Source: Coprobacillus sp. (GTDB taxonomy: Bacteria > Bacillota_I > Bacilli_A > RFN20 > CAG-826). From it: 14,545 nucleotides of DNA. The notes beneath the pieces were generated by a model. The model did no database searches, was not told where the DNA came from, and was given only the letters and a program-made list of their open reading frames with translations. The stretch's first letter is position 1. Each line of letters starts with the position of its first letter. This document shows positions 7,818 through 14,545 of the stretch, one piece after another. The stretch covers positions 1 through 14,545 of the forward strand of contig JAJQAM010000009.1 of NCBI GenBank assembly GCA_021203805.1, written 5' to 3'. A program made the position numbers and the translations under genes.

Positions 7818-8882
7818 CTACTCCAGATCTTTTGGGTCTATTATATCTGTATTTTTATTTTCTTTTGTTGGCTCTTTAACATTATCCGCAATCGAGTGAC
7901 CCGCGGCCTCATTTTCTGCAACAATCTTTCTATATCTTTGAATGAACCAGTAGCCGAACGCTCCAGCTCCAACAAATAAAACTACTCCAATCAGTATCTC
8001 TGCCCACTGCGGCAGTCTTGCGTATTCATTCACTACTCCAGAGGCCCATCCGCCATAATAGTCCCATATACTACCATTAAAAAATAGAGCAACAAATGAA
8101 CCAATTACCACTCCAATAATGACGTAATAAGTGCCTAATCGATAGTTTTTTAAAAAGAAATGCATTACTTTTGAAAGAGAAAATACTCCAATTATATAGC
8201 CGCCGAAGAATGTCAATGCGACCATTCCTAATTGGAAACCTAAACCATTAGATAATCCTTCTGTAAACCAAATAGTGCATGTATCTACTACCCATCCAAT
8301 AAGAGGAGTAAAGAATCCAATGATAAGCATAATTAGACTTCCGCTTACTCCAGGAACCACTAGAGAGAACGATGAAATAAATCCAACAATTATTAATAAT
8401 ACGTAGAACCACCAATCCCAATTATCTCTTGCAAACCATTCAGTCACTGTCTCGTCTGCGCTGACTAATATAGACATTACACCAAGACCAACTGCCACTA
8501 CTATTCCAATGACTAATCCGACAATATATTTGTTCTTGATTGGCTCCCCTTTTACCTCGTCTGTAAGTGATGGGAAACAACCTACAATTAACCCACCAAA
8601 GATACACACAATTGCAAACATGCAGTAACGGAAAGCAAGGTTAAAAAGATAGACGCATGGAATCATTGCGATGATAACACCTAAGACTATAGGGATTAGA
8701 ATTATAAGTGATTTAACAAACTCTTTAATGAAGTAGCTAAAAGCGTGGATTATTTGATTGTAAACTTTTAATACAACCGCTGTTGTTGCTCCGCTTATTC
8801 CAGGAATAACTGCGGACACACCAATAGCTAGCCCTGCGGCTAGCCTTTTAAAAAAATCTGAGACTGGTGTCTTCTCTTCCAT
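7818..8882 (-). CDS. DUF368 family membrane protein, probable undecaprenyl phosphate translocase (copy 2)
   Basis: A 354-residue paralog of the DUF368 gene at 5977-7029, with the same two-repeat layout: VIPGISGATTA near 25-35 and VVPGVSGSL near 175-183. About ten hydrophobic segments are followed by a hydrophilic tail from about 320. In the first motif this copy has Ala24 where the other has Asp22, and Ala31 where the other has Gly30, so the two are not interchangeable at a conserved site. I chose the ATG at 8882-8880. A longer reading from TTG at 8903 adds seven residues (MVCYHKD) with no family similarity and no ribosome binding site. The ATG also lacks a clear Shine-Dalgarno. It is first in the minus-strand block and ends four bases before the PAP2 start. 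Function is inferred from the family. Confidence 0.9.
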   Translation of the reverse strand: MEEKTPVSDFFKRLAAGLAIGVSAVIPGISGATTAVVLKVYNQIIHAFSYFIKEFVKSLIILIPIVLGVIIAMIPCVYLFNLAFRYCMFAIVCIFGGLIVGCFPSLTDEVKGEPIKNKYIVGLVIGIVVAVGLGVMSILVSADETVTEWFARDNWDWWFYVLLIIVGFISSFSLVVPGVSGSLIMLIIGFFTPLIGWVVDTCTIWFTEGLSNGLGFQLGMVALTFFGGYIIGVFSLSKVMHFFLKNYRLGTYYVIIGVVIGSFVALFFNGSIWDYYGGWASGVVNEYARLPQWAEILIGVVLFVGAGAFGYWFIQRYRKIVAENEAAGHSIADNVKEPTKENKNTDIIDPKDLE

Positions 8883-8911
8883 ATCTTTATGGTAGCACAC
8901 CAATAGTGGTA

Positions 8912-8952
8912 ATATAAAGTTTTATCGCACACGCATCGCGTCATATAAAGTT
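8912..8952. repeat. Direct repeat ATATAAAGTT upstream of the DUF368-PAP2 block
   Basis: ATATAAAGTT occurs at 8912-8921 and 8943-8952, 31 bases apart, about three helical turns. On the minus strand both copies lie 30 to 70 bases before the first DUF368 start. The sequence between them also has GCGAT twice. They may be two same-face protein sites or tandem AT-rich promoter elements. Chance is possible in this AT-rich gap. Confidence 0.35.
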
Positions 8953-9063
8953 CATTTTTCCCTCTTTTGTTACTATTTTCATTTTGCTAAATTTTTCGCT
9001 CAAATAAGTGGATTTTATGTCATTTCCATTGCCCTGTTACACGCCATAAAAAGCTTTGTTTTT

Positions 9064-9094
9064 CAAAAAAAGATAATTTATTATCTTGATTTTG
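9064..9094. promoter_or_regulatory. 31-bp interrupted dyad overlapping the -35 of the plus-strand ABC pair
   Basis: The core AAGATAA (9070-9076), TTTA, TTATCTT (9081-9087) is perfect. It is flanked by CAAAA (9064-9068) and TTTTG (9090-9094), which also pair, offset by a one-base difference. The right half covers the TTGATT -35 box (9086-9091). The position is what a repressor site needs in order to block RNA polymerase. No regulator gene is visible in the window. Confidence 0.5.
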
Positions 9095-9113
9095 CGTTTG
9101 AAAAGTCTAAAAT
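9086..9113 (+). promoter_or_regulatory. Likely promoter of the plus-strand ABC pair
   Basis: TTGATT (9086-9091) and TAAAAT (9108-9113) are spaced by 16 bases, with four of six and five of six matches to sigma-A boxes. Transcription would begin near 9120, just ahead of GGTGA (9122-9126), which lies seven bases before the ATG at 9134. This is a main reason for preferring that start over a TTG at 9086, which falls inside the -35 box. Confidence 0.62.
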
Positions 9114-9133
9114 ATTCATTCGGTGACAAAATT

Positions 9134-10924
9134 ATGCCTGGAGTTATAAAAACATTAGGTGGATCAATTAGAGAGTATAAAGCGCAGACGATTATATCGC
9201 CTATTCTTATGGTGTTTGAAGTGGCCTGTGAATGCACTATTCCTTTCTTTGTCTCTGATGTTGTTAATACAATTACTGATATTTCCACAGGCGCGACAAC
9301 TGCTGCAGAAGAGAGTCAGCATATGATTATTGTTTTAGTAATCTTACTTGCTCTCGCTATTGTTTCTCTCCTTTGCGGTCTATTCGGTGGCATAACCGCC
9401 GCTGTAGCCTCTTCAGGCTTTGCTAAAAACCTCCGTCATGATATTTATGAAAGAATTCAAACGTTCTCGTTTGAAAATATAGATAGATTCCAGACAAGTT
9501 CTCTTGTGACTCGTCTGACAACCGACATTAACTATGTGCAAATGTCTTTCTCTATGCTCATTAGAATGGCTTTTAGAGCGCCTATTATGCTTATATTTGC
9601 CATTGTTATGGCCTTTGTCGTTTCAGCGACACTTGCATGGGTATTTGTGGCTTTAGTGCCAGTGCTGGGCATTGCTCTATACTTTATCATTGTTCAGTCC
9701 TATAGAATTTATAAGCAGGTCTTTAGAAAATACGACGCCCTGAACGAATCCGTTGAGGAAAACGTCAACGCTATTAGAGTGGTTAAGACATACACTCGTG
9801 AGAACTACGAAAATGAAAAGTTCCATGATGCTAACATGGATCTCTCATTAGGCTTTACTAAGGCTGACCGTATTGTGGCCTTCTCTAACCCAGCAATGGG
9901 ATTCTGTATTTATCTTGCCTATATTCTTATTGCTATCTTTGGTGCCTACGCCATTGTTGGAACCGCGACAGGATCTGGCAGTATCTTTGGCGAATTAGGA
10001 GTAGGCGATTTATCCGCATTAATTACCTATGGTGTTCAGATACTTTCTTCCCTTATGACCCTATCTTCTATTATGGCGATGCTCGCTATGAGTGGTGCGT
10101 CAGCGGGCCGTATCTGTGAGGTATTAAGAGAAGAGTCTACATTAAAGAACCCTGAGGATCCAATTTATGAGGTACCTGACGGCTCTATTGACTTTGATCA
10201 TGTGGCCTTTAAATATTCACAAGAAGCAGAAAAATATGCCCTTTGGGGCGTGGATTTACATATTCCATCCGGTTCCACTGTGGGAATTATTGGTTCCACT
10301 GGCTCAAGTAAATCCACACTAGTGAGCTTAATTTCTAGGCTATACGACACTACCGAAGGAACCGTTAAAGTCGGCGGCATTGATGTTAAAGATTATGATC
10401 TAGAAACTCTTCGAAATAATGTATCTGTTGTTCTTCAAAAGAACGTCCTTTTTGCTGGCACTATTAACGATAATATGAGATGGGGCAAAGCGGATGCCAC
10501 TCAAGAAGAGATTGTTGATGCCTGCAAACTTGCCTGCGCCGATGATTTTGTAACTTCATTCCCAGATGGATATAACACATATATTGAGCAAGGCGGCACT
10601 AATGTTTCTGGCGGTCAAAAGCAGAGACTCTGTATTGCCCGTGCTCTTCTTAAGTCTCCAAAAGTACTTATTCTTGATGACTCCACTAGCGCAGTGGATA
10701 CAAAAACCGACGCTATGATTAGAGCCTCATTTAAGGAATATATCCCATCCGTAACTAAGATAATCATCTCTCAGCGTGTTGCTTCTGTAGAAGACGCAGA
10801 CATGGTTATTGTCATGGATAACGGCACGATAAATGCCATTGGTACACCAGCAGAACTTCTCGAAACAAACCAGATTTACCAAGAAATTTATCGTATGCAG
10901 CATAATTTAGGAGGTCTTGAATAA
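9134..10924 (+). CDS. Heterodimeric ABC exporter subunit with degenerate catalytic site and altered Walker A
   Basis: A 596-residue half-transporter with an exporter membrane domain (about 15-325) and a nucleotide-binding domain (about 350-590). Signature NVSGGQ (490-495) and Q-loop Gln435 are intact. Walker B is VLILDD, with Asp516 in place of the catalytic Glu, and the H-loop is Gln547 instead of His, so this is the non-hydrolysing partner. Unusually, Walker A reads GSTGSSKS (387-394): Ser392 replaces the invariant Gly before Lys393. The ATG at 9134 follows GGTGA (9122-9126) and the promoter at 9086-9113. A longer reading from TTG at 9086 adds 16 residues but starts upstream of the predicted transcript. 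The stop overlaps the next start (TAATG). It is divergent from the DUF368-PAP2 block. The substrate is unknown. Confidence 0.92.
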   Translation: MPGVIKTLGGSIREYKAQTIISPILMVFEVACECTIPFFVSDVVNTITDISTGATTAAEESQHMIIVLVILLALAIVSLLCGLFGGITAAVASSGFAKNLRHDIYERIQTFSFENIDRFQTSSLVTRLTTDINYVQMSFSMLIRMAFRAPIMLIFAIVMAFVVSATLAWVFVALVPVLGIALYFIIVQSYRIYKQVFRKYDALNESVEENVNAIRVVKTYTRENYENEKFHDANMDLSLGFTKADRIVAFSNPAMGFCIYLAYILIAIFGAYAIVGTATGSGSIFGELGVGDLSALITYGVQILSSLMTLSSIMAMLAMSGASAGRICEVLREESTLKNPEDPIYEVPDGSIDFDHVAFKYSQEAEKYALWGVDLHIPSGSTVGIIGSTGSSKSTLVSLISRLYDTTEGTVKVGGIDVKDYDLETLRNNVSVVLQKNVLFAGTINDNMRWGKADATQEEIVDACKLACADDFVTSFPDGYNTYIEQGGTNVSGGQKQRLCIARALLKSPKVLILDDSTSAVDTKTDAMIRASFKEYIPSVTKIIISQRVASVEDADMVIVMDNGTINAIGTPAELLETNQIYQEIYRMQHNLGGLE

Positions 10925-12909
10925 TGCCAAGCGGCAAAGGAAATAGATCCGGCGAAACCGTGACTATGAGAGCGGCGAGAAATGATGGCACCTTAAGACG
11001 CCTTCTCGCTTTCGTTGTGAATGGAAGAGTGGGAATCATTGTCATCATTCTTATCTGCGTAGCCCTTACCGCTGTCGCTAGTGTGACCTCTGGCTTATTC
11101 ATCTCTATTCTCATCAATAGAGTCATTACCCCTGCTATTACATTTGATCCAGTTCTTGGGGAATATCCAGGCCTAGAGCCCTATATGTCTAATTTAATTA
11201 CAATTATGTGCGTTGTGGGCGCTATTTATGTTGTAGGTATTGTTTCCACAATTATTTACACCCAGCTTGTTGCTATACATGCGCAGCGTATTATGGCGGG
11301 TATCCGTCGTGATTTATTTGCAAAGATGGAATCTCTTCCAATTAAGTATTTTGATACAAACGCTCACGGAGACATTATGTCTCTGTATACAAACGATGTT
11401 GATGCAATGTATCAATTCCTAGGGTCATCTCTAATTCAATTCTGCTCTATTGGGCTAACTCTTATCTTCTGTGTTGCCCTTATGATTTGGACTTCAATTT
11501 GGCTCTTCCTTATTGCCGTTGTGGGCGCTGTTATCATGTTCATCCTCGCTAGATATATGACGAGGCTTAATAGAAAATACTATGCAAAACAGCAAAAAGC
11601 CTTAGGAGAAACCGAAGGATTTATCGAAGAGATGATGAGTGGTCTTAGAGTGGTTAAAGTCTTCACTCATGAAGAAAAAGCCGTGCAAGACTTCGATGAA
11701 AAGAACAATGAACTCTATGAGCATTCTCGTCACGCGATGATTATCGGTAACATTATGATGCCTATCATGAATAACATTGGTAACCTCATGTATGTCATTA
11801 TTGCGGCGGTTGCTTTTATCTTCGTTTACTTTGATGTCTCTAACATTGGATTACAGAGTATCCAAGCTCTATGGAATGAAGACTTTGATATGGCCCTTAA
11901 TGTCGGTGCGATAGTCTCCTTCCTTATGTATACCAGGCAGTTCTTTATGAACTTTGGTAACTTATCTAACCAGTTCTCAATGTCCGCAAGAGCCCTTGCA
12001 GGTGCTCGCCGTATTCTTAATGTCCTTGATCTTGACCCTGAAGTTGATGAAGGTTATGTAACACTTGTGAACGCTAATGTCGCGGAAGATGGAACTATTA
12101 CTGAGACCGAAGATAGAACTGAGCGTTGGGCCTGGAAGCATCCTCATAAAGACGGAACAGTTACTTATACTGAGCTTAAAGGAGACATCCTTTTAGACCA
12201 TGTTGATTTCGGTTATGTTCCCGATAAAATCGTGCTTCATGATATCGAAATCTATGCACATCCCGGACAAAAGATTGCATTTGTGGGCGCAACGGGCGCT
12301 GGTAAAACAACGATTACAAACCTCATAAATAGATTCTATGATATTCAAGATGGCAAGATTAGAGTGGACGGAATTAACATCAATAAGATTAAAAAGGACT
12401 CCCTCCGTAAGTCTCTTGCCGTGGTCCTTCAGGATACAAACTTATTCACTGGAACAGTGAGAGAAAATATTCGATATGGCAGACTTGACGCGACCGATGA
12501 AGAAGTTGAAGAAGCCGCTAAAGTCGCTAATGCTTATGATTTCATTACAAGACTTCCACAAGGCTTTGATACAATGCTTACCACCGATGGTGGTAACCTC
12601 TCACAAGGCCAGAGACAACTTCTTTCGATTGCGCGTGCCGCCTGCGCAGATACGCCTGTCCTCATCCTTGATGAGGCAACATCTTCTATTGATACTAGAA
12701 CCGAAGCGATTGTCCAGCGCGGTATTGATCAGCTTATGGCGGGAAGAACTGTCTTTGTCATCGCTCATAGACTATCTACAGTTCAGAACGCTGACGCGAT
12801 TATGGTGCTTGACCACGGCCGTATTATTGAGCGTGGTAACCATCAACAACTTATCGAAAAGAAGGGCACCTATTATCAACTCTATACAGGCGCCTTCGAA
12901 TTAGAGTAA
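10924..12909 (+). CDS. Heterodimeric ABC exporter subunit with intact catalytic Glu/His and an inserted linker
   Basis: A 661-residue half-transporter, about 40 residues longer than the other three here. It has an exporter membrane domain (about 30-360) and a nucleotide-binding domain (about 420-655). Walker A GATGAGKT (455-462), Q-loop Gln503, Walker B VLILDE with Glu584 and H-loop His615 are canonical; the signature NLSQGQ (558-563) is degenerate. It therefore pairs with the upstream subunit to give one working and one degenerate ATP site. The extra length lies at about 373-419, between membrane and ATPase domains, and includes a polar, acidic stretch and RWAWKHPHKDGTVTY. Translation starts at ATG 10924, coupled to the upstream gene, with AGGAGG at 10909-10914 nine bases ahead. 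Only nine bases separate its stop from pth, so read-through into pth is likely. Confidence 0.93.
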   Translation: MPSGKGNRSGETVTMRAARNDGTLRRLLAFVVNGRVGIIVIILICVALTAVASVTSGLFISILINRVITPAITFDPVLGEYPGLEPYMSNLITIMCVVGAIYVVGIVSTIIYTQLVAIHAQRIMAGIRRDLFAKMESLPIKYFDTNAHGDIMSLYTNDVDAMYQFLGSSLIQFCSIGLTLIFCVALMIWTSIWLFLIAVVGAVIMFILARYMTRLNRKYYAKQQKALGETEGFIEEMMSGLRVVKVFTHEEKAVQDFDEKNNELYEHSRHAMIIGNIMMPIMNNIGNLMYVIIAAVAFIFVYFDVSNIGLQSIQALWNEDFDMALNVGAIVSFLMYTRQFFMNFGNLSNQFSMSARALAGARRILNVLDLDPEVDEGYVTLVNANVAEDGTITETEDRTERWAWKHPHKDGTVTYTELKGDILLDHVDFGYVPDKIVLHDIEIYAHPGQKIAFVGATGAGKTTITNLINRFYDIQDGKIRVDGININKIKKDSLRKSLAVVLQDTNLFTGTVRENIRYGRLDATDEEVEEAAKVANAYDFITRLPQGFDTMLTTDGGNLSQGQRQLLSIARAACADTPVLILDEATSSIDTRTEAIVQRGIDQLMAGRTVFVIAHRLSTVQNADAIMVLDHGRIIERGNHQQLIEKKGTYYQLYTGAFELE

Positions 12910-12918
12910 AATTAACTT

Positions 12919-13488
12919 ATGAAACTCATTGTGGGTCTAGGAAACCCAGGTAAAAAATATGAAAATACCCGTCATAATATGGGTTATTTAGTTTTAGATA
13001 AGATTAGTGATATAACTAATATCGATGTCGATAAAGAAGCTTTTCATGGAATTATTGGACGCGGAAAGATGCATGATGAGAATGTCATTCTTTTTAAACC
13101 CACGACATTTATGAACCTAAGCGGGACCGCGGTTAAAGAGGTAGTGGACTACTTCAAAATTGATACGAGTGATATTCTTGTTATCTATGATGACATGGCG
13201 ATAGCGCCAGGCGAGATAAGAATCCGTGAAAAAGGGAGTAGCGGCTCTCATAAAGGCATTCAAAATATTATCGACTTACTCCATACAGAGGAGATTAAAA
13301 GAATTAGGATAGGGATTGGAGAGCCAGTTAGTAAAGATGATGCGATTGACTTTGTTCTCTCTAGGCCTAGTAAAGACGAGATGGAGCTTATAAGCGAAGC
13401 GATTGATAGAGCAGCGGAAGCCGCGGTGAGATCGATATATACTGATTTCCATGTGATTATCAGTTCTTATACAGGAGGTAGTTTATAG
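12919..13488 (+). CDS. pth: Peptidyl-tRNA hydrolase
   Basis: A 189-residue cytoplasmic enzyme, the standard length, that releases tRNA from dropped-off peptidyl-tRNA. It shows GLGNPGKKYENTRHNMGY (6-23) with Asn9 and catalytic His19, FMNLSG (64-69) with Asn66, and Asp91 in YDDMAIAPGE. The segment GSSGSHKG (106-113) has Lys112 where the E. coli enzyme has the tRNA-contacting Asn114. It lies between the ABC pair and mfd; pth-mfd is a common Bacillota order. No clear Shine-Dalgarno precedes the ATG, but TAAAAT (12907-12912) ends six bases before it, so either coupling to the ABC transcript or a near-leaderless transcript is possible. Its TAG stop overlaps the apparent mfd start codon. Confidence 0.95.
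   Translation: MKLIVGLGNPGKKYENTRHNMGYLVLDKISDITNIDVDKEAFHGIIGRGKMHDENVILFKPTTFMNLSGTAVKEVVDYFKIDTSDILVIYDDMAIAPGEIRIREKGSSGSHKGIQNIIDLLHTEEIKRIRIGIGEPVSKDDAIDFVLSRPSKDEMELISEAIDRAAEAAVRSIYTDFHVIISSYTGGSL
13473..13478 (+). promoter_or_regulatory. Consensus ribosome binding site that fixes the mfd start
   Basis: AGGAGG inside the end of pth. The triplet six bases downstream is ATA at 13485-13487, and no ATG, GTG or TTG in the mfd frame lies within normal reach, so this site points to an AUA start. Confidence 0.75.
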
Positions 13489-14545
13489 CGGCATCATCTT
13501 TATTTGATTTTATTAAAACGAAGACACCCCCCTATAAGTTAGATGAGGGTCATTTTGTCGTTGATGAAATTAATGGATTACCCCTATATATCGCCTCTTA
13601 TTTTGATGAAATTCACGCTCCAATAGCGGTGGTTACCTCTAATATCTATAAAGCCAATAAGCTATATAATTCCTTATCGAGTTATCTCCCCAATAAGAAG
13701 ATTTTACTATTCCCGAGCGATGATTTAATTAAGAGTGAAATCTATTCTCAGGGGAAAGAGTTTATGTCCTCTCGTGTCTATGGGCTTAACGAGATTTTAA
13801 ATAACAACGTGGATATCATTGTGATTAATATTTCCTCTCTCATGAAGAGATATCCATCAATTGAACTATTTAAAAAGAATGTCATATCGCTTGAAAAAGG
13901 GAAAACCTATAAGTTTAAGGACATAAAAACTAAGCTATCTACGATGGGATATCTTAATGTTAGCAAGATAGACCAGACATTCCAGTTCTCGATTCGAGGG
14001 GACATCATCGATGTCTTCTCGCTTAACTATGATAATCCTGTTAGGCTTGAATTTTTTGATGATGAACTTGTCAGTATCCGCTTCTTCGATATTGCGACGC
14101 AGACCTCGCTTAAAGAGACAAACAAAATCGACTTACTCCCAGCTTCTGATTTTCTATTAAGCGAAGAAAAAATAAACAATTTAGAAGGAGTTATAAAGCC
14201 TTATTTAGATAAAAGCCTAGAAAAACTAAGCCCCGCGAAGAAAGAAAGGCTTGAGATTTTAACTCAAAATGATATCGACGACATATTAAACCGTAGTTAT
14301 TCCTATAGATGTAACTATTATTATTCATTAATTGAGCAAAACACCGCTCTTTTGTTTGATTATTTAAAAGATTTTACTTTTATTTATGCCTCTTTAAGTG
14401 AGATTAATGAGGCTATGAATCTTCTTATTACGGAGTCAGATGAATACCTCCATTCCCTTAAAGAAGATGGGGATTTAATTGAGGACGCTGACTTTTATGA
14501 GGATATCAGCCCCTATATATCCCTAAAGCCTAATATCACCACAAC
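13485..14545 (+). CDS. mfd: Transcription-repair coupling factor Mfd, N-terminal fragment with an apparent AUA start (cut by window edge)
   Basis: 353 codons are visible and the frame is open to the window end. Mfd is a translocase that removes stalled RNA polymerase and recruits UvrA. The fragment matches the N-terminal UvrB-like region: SLFDFIK at the start, then RGDIIDVFSLNYDNPVRLEFFDDE with the IRFFD...TQTS continuation, around residues 165-210. The helicase motifs lie beyond the edge. The frame has a stop at 13479-13481. The first GTG is codon 49 (13629) and the first ATG codon 94 (13764), both inside conserved sequence without a ribosome site. ATA at 13485, six bases after AGGAGG, is the only well placed initiator, overlapping the pth stop as ATAG. 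A base error at 13487 is an alternative, but ATG there would remove the pth stop. Confidence 0.9.
   Translation, partial: MAASSLFDFIKTKTPPYKLDEGHFVVDEINGLPLYIASYFDEIHAPIAVVTSNIYKANKLYNSLSSYLPNKKILLFPSDDLIKSEIYSQGKEFMSSRVYGLNEILNNNVDIIVINISSLMKRYPSIELFKKNVISLEKGKTYKFKDIKTKLSTMGYLNVSKIDQTFQFSIRGDIIDVFSLNYDNPVRLEFFDDELVSIRFFDIATQTSLKETNKIDLLPASDFLLSEEKINNLEGVIKPYLDKSLEKLSPAKKERLEILTQNDIDDILNRSYSYRCNYYYSLIEQNTALLFDYLKDFTFIYASLSEINEAMNLLITESDEYLHSLKEDGDLIEDADFYEDISPYISLKPNITT

Noticed and set aside
8883..8903. TTG start at 8903 for the first DUF368 gene
   Set aside because: The seven extra residues show no family similarity and there is no ribosome site; the ATG at 8882 gives a normal N-terminus.
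9086..9133. TTG start at 9086 giving a 16-residue longer ABC subunit
   Set aside because: The TTG is part of the likely -35 box, lies upstream of the predicted transcript and has no ribosome site. ATG at 9134 has GGTGA seven bases ahead.
12476..12904. 142-codon open frame inside the fourth ABC gene
   Set aside because: It is an alternate-frame shadow of a conserved ATPase domain; the composition is not protein-like and no ribosome site is seen.
2205..12909. The two ABC pairs as a recent duplication of one another
   Set aside because: The corresponding subunits share motif patterns, but their sequences differ widely in the membrane domains and in length, which suggests old paralogs.
13470..13500. 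A pth-mfd fusion made by -1 frameshifting
   Set aside because: mfd is in the -1 frame of pth, but no slippery heptamer precedes the stop, and a consensus ribosome site supports separate initiation.

Overview
The window looks like chromosomal DNA of a low-GC Bacillota bacterium. Supporting signs are an AT-rich composition, consensus AGGAGG ribosome binding sites, standard-code TGG tryptophans, the pth-mfd housekeeping pair, and pyruvate phosphate dikinase, which is common in anaerobes. An uncultured gut Bacilli/Erysipelotrichia-like lineage would fit, but that placement is a guess. No RNA genes, insertion sequences, phage genes or CRISPR arrays were seen. Every gap between genes is shorter than 300 bases.

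Layout. (1) 1-382, minus strand: the N-terminal 127 codons of pyruvate phosphate dikinase, cut by the window edge. (2) 578-2140, plus strand: an FGGY-family sugar kinase, divergent from ppdK across a 195-base gap with a perfect 18-bp palindrome. (3) A bidirectional terminator at 2156-2183 separates it from a long minus-strand block. (4) That block, in transcription order from 8882 down to 2205, is: a DUF368/PopT-type membrane protein, a PAP2 lipid phosphatase, a second DUF368/PopT-type protein, then two ABC exporter half-transporters joined by a TAATG overlap. (5) 9134-12909, plus strand, divergent from that block: a second pair of ABC half-transporters, again joined by TAATG. (6) 12919-13488: peptidyl-tRNA hydrolase. 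From 13485 to the end: the 5' part of the Mfd repair translocase, which seems to start at an AUA codon.

How the genes may work together. DUF368 proteins have been identified as undecaprenyl phosphate (C55-P) translocases, and PAP2 enzymes of this type can dephosphorylate C55-PP on the outer face of the membrane. Two DUF368 paralogs around a PAP2 phosphatase therefore look like a compact lipid-carrier recycling cassette: dephosphorylate outside, then return C55-P inside. On each side lies a heterodimeric type IV ABC exporter. In both pairs the first gene has the degenerate catalytic half (Walker B Glu to Asp, H-loop His to Gln) and the second has the intact Glu/His with a degenerate SQGQ signature. 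The proximity suggests an envelope-homeostasis or envelope-antibiotic-tolerance locus, but the functional link between ABC pairs and cassette is inference.

Regulatory DNA is rich in dyads: one overlapping the likely -35 of the second ABC pair, one between ppdK and the kinase, and two tandem hairpins just before the second DUF368 gene.
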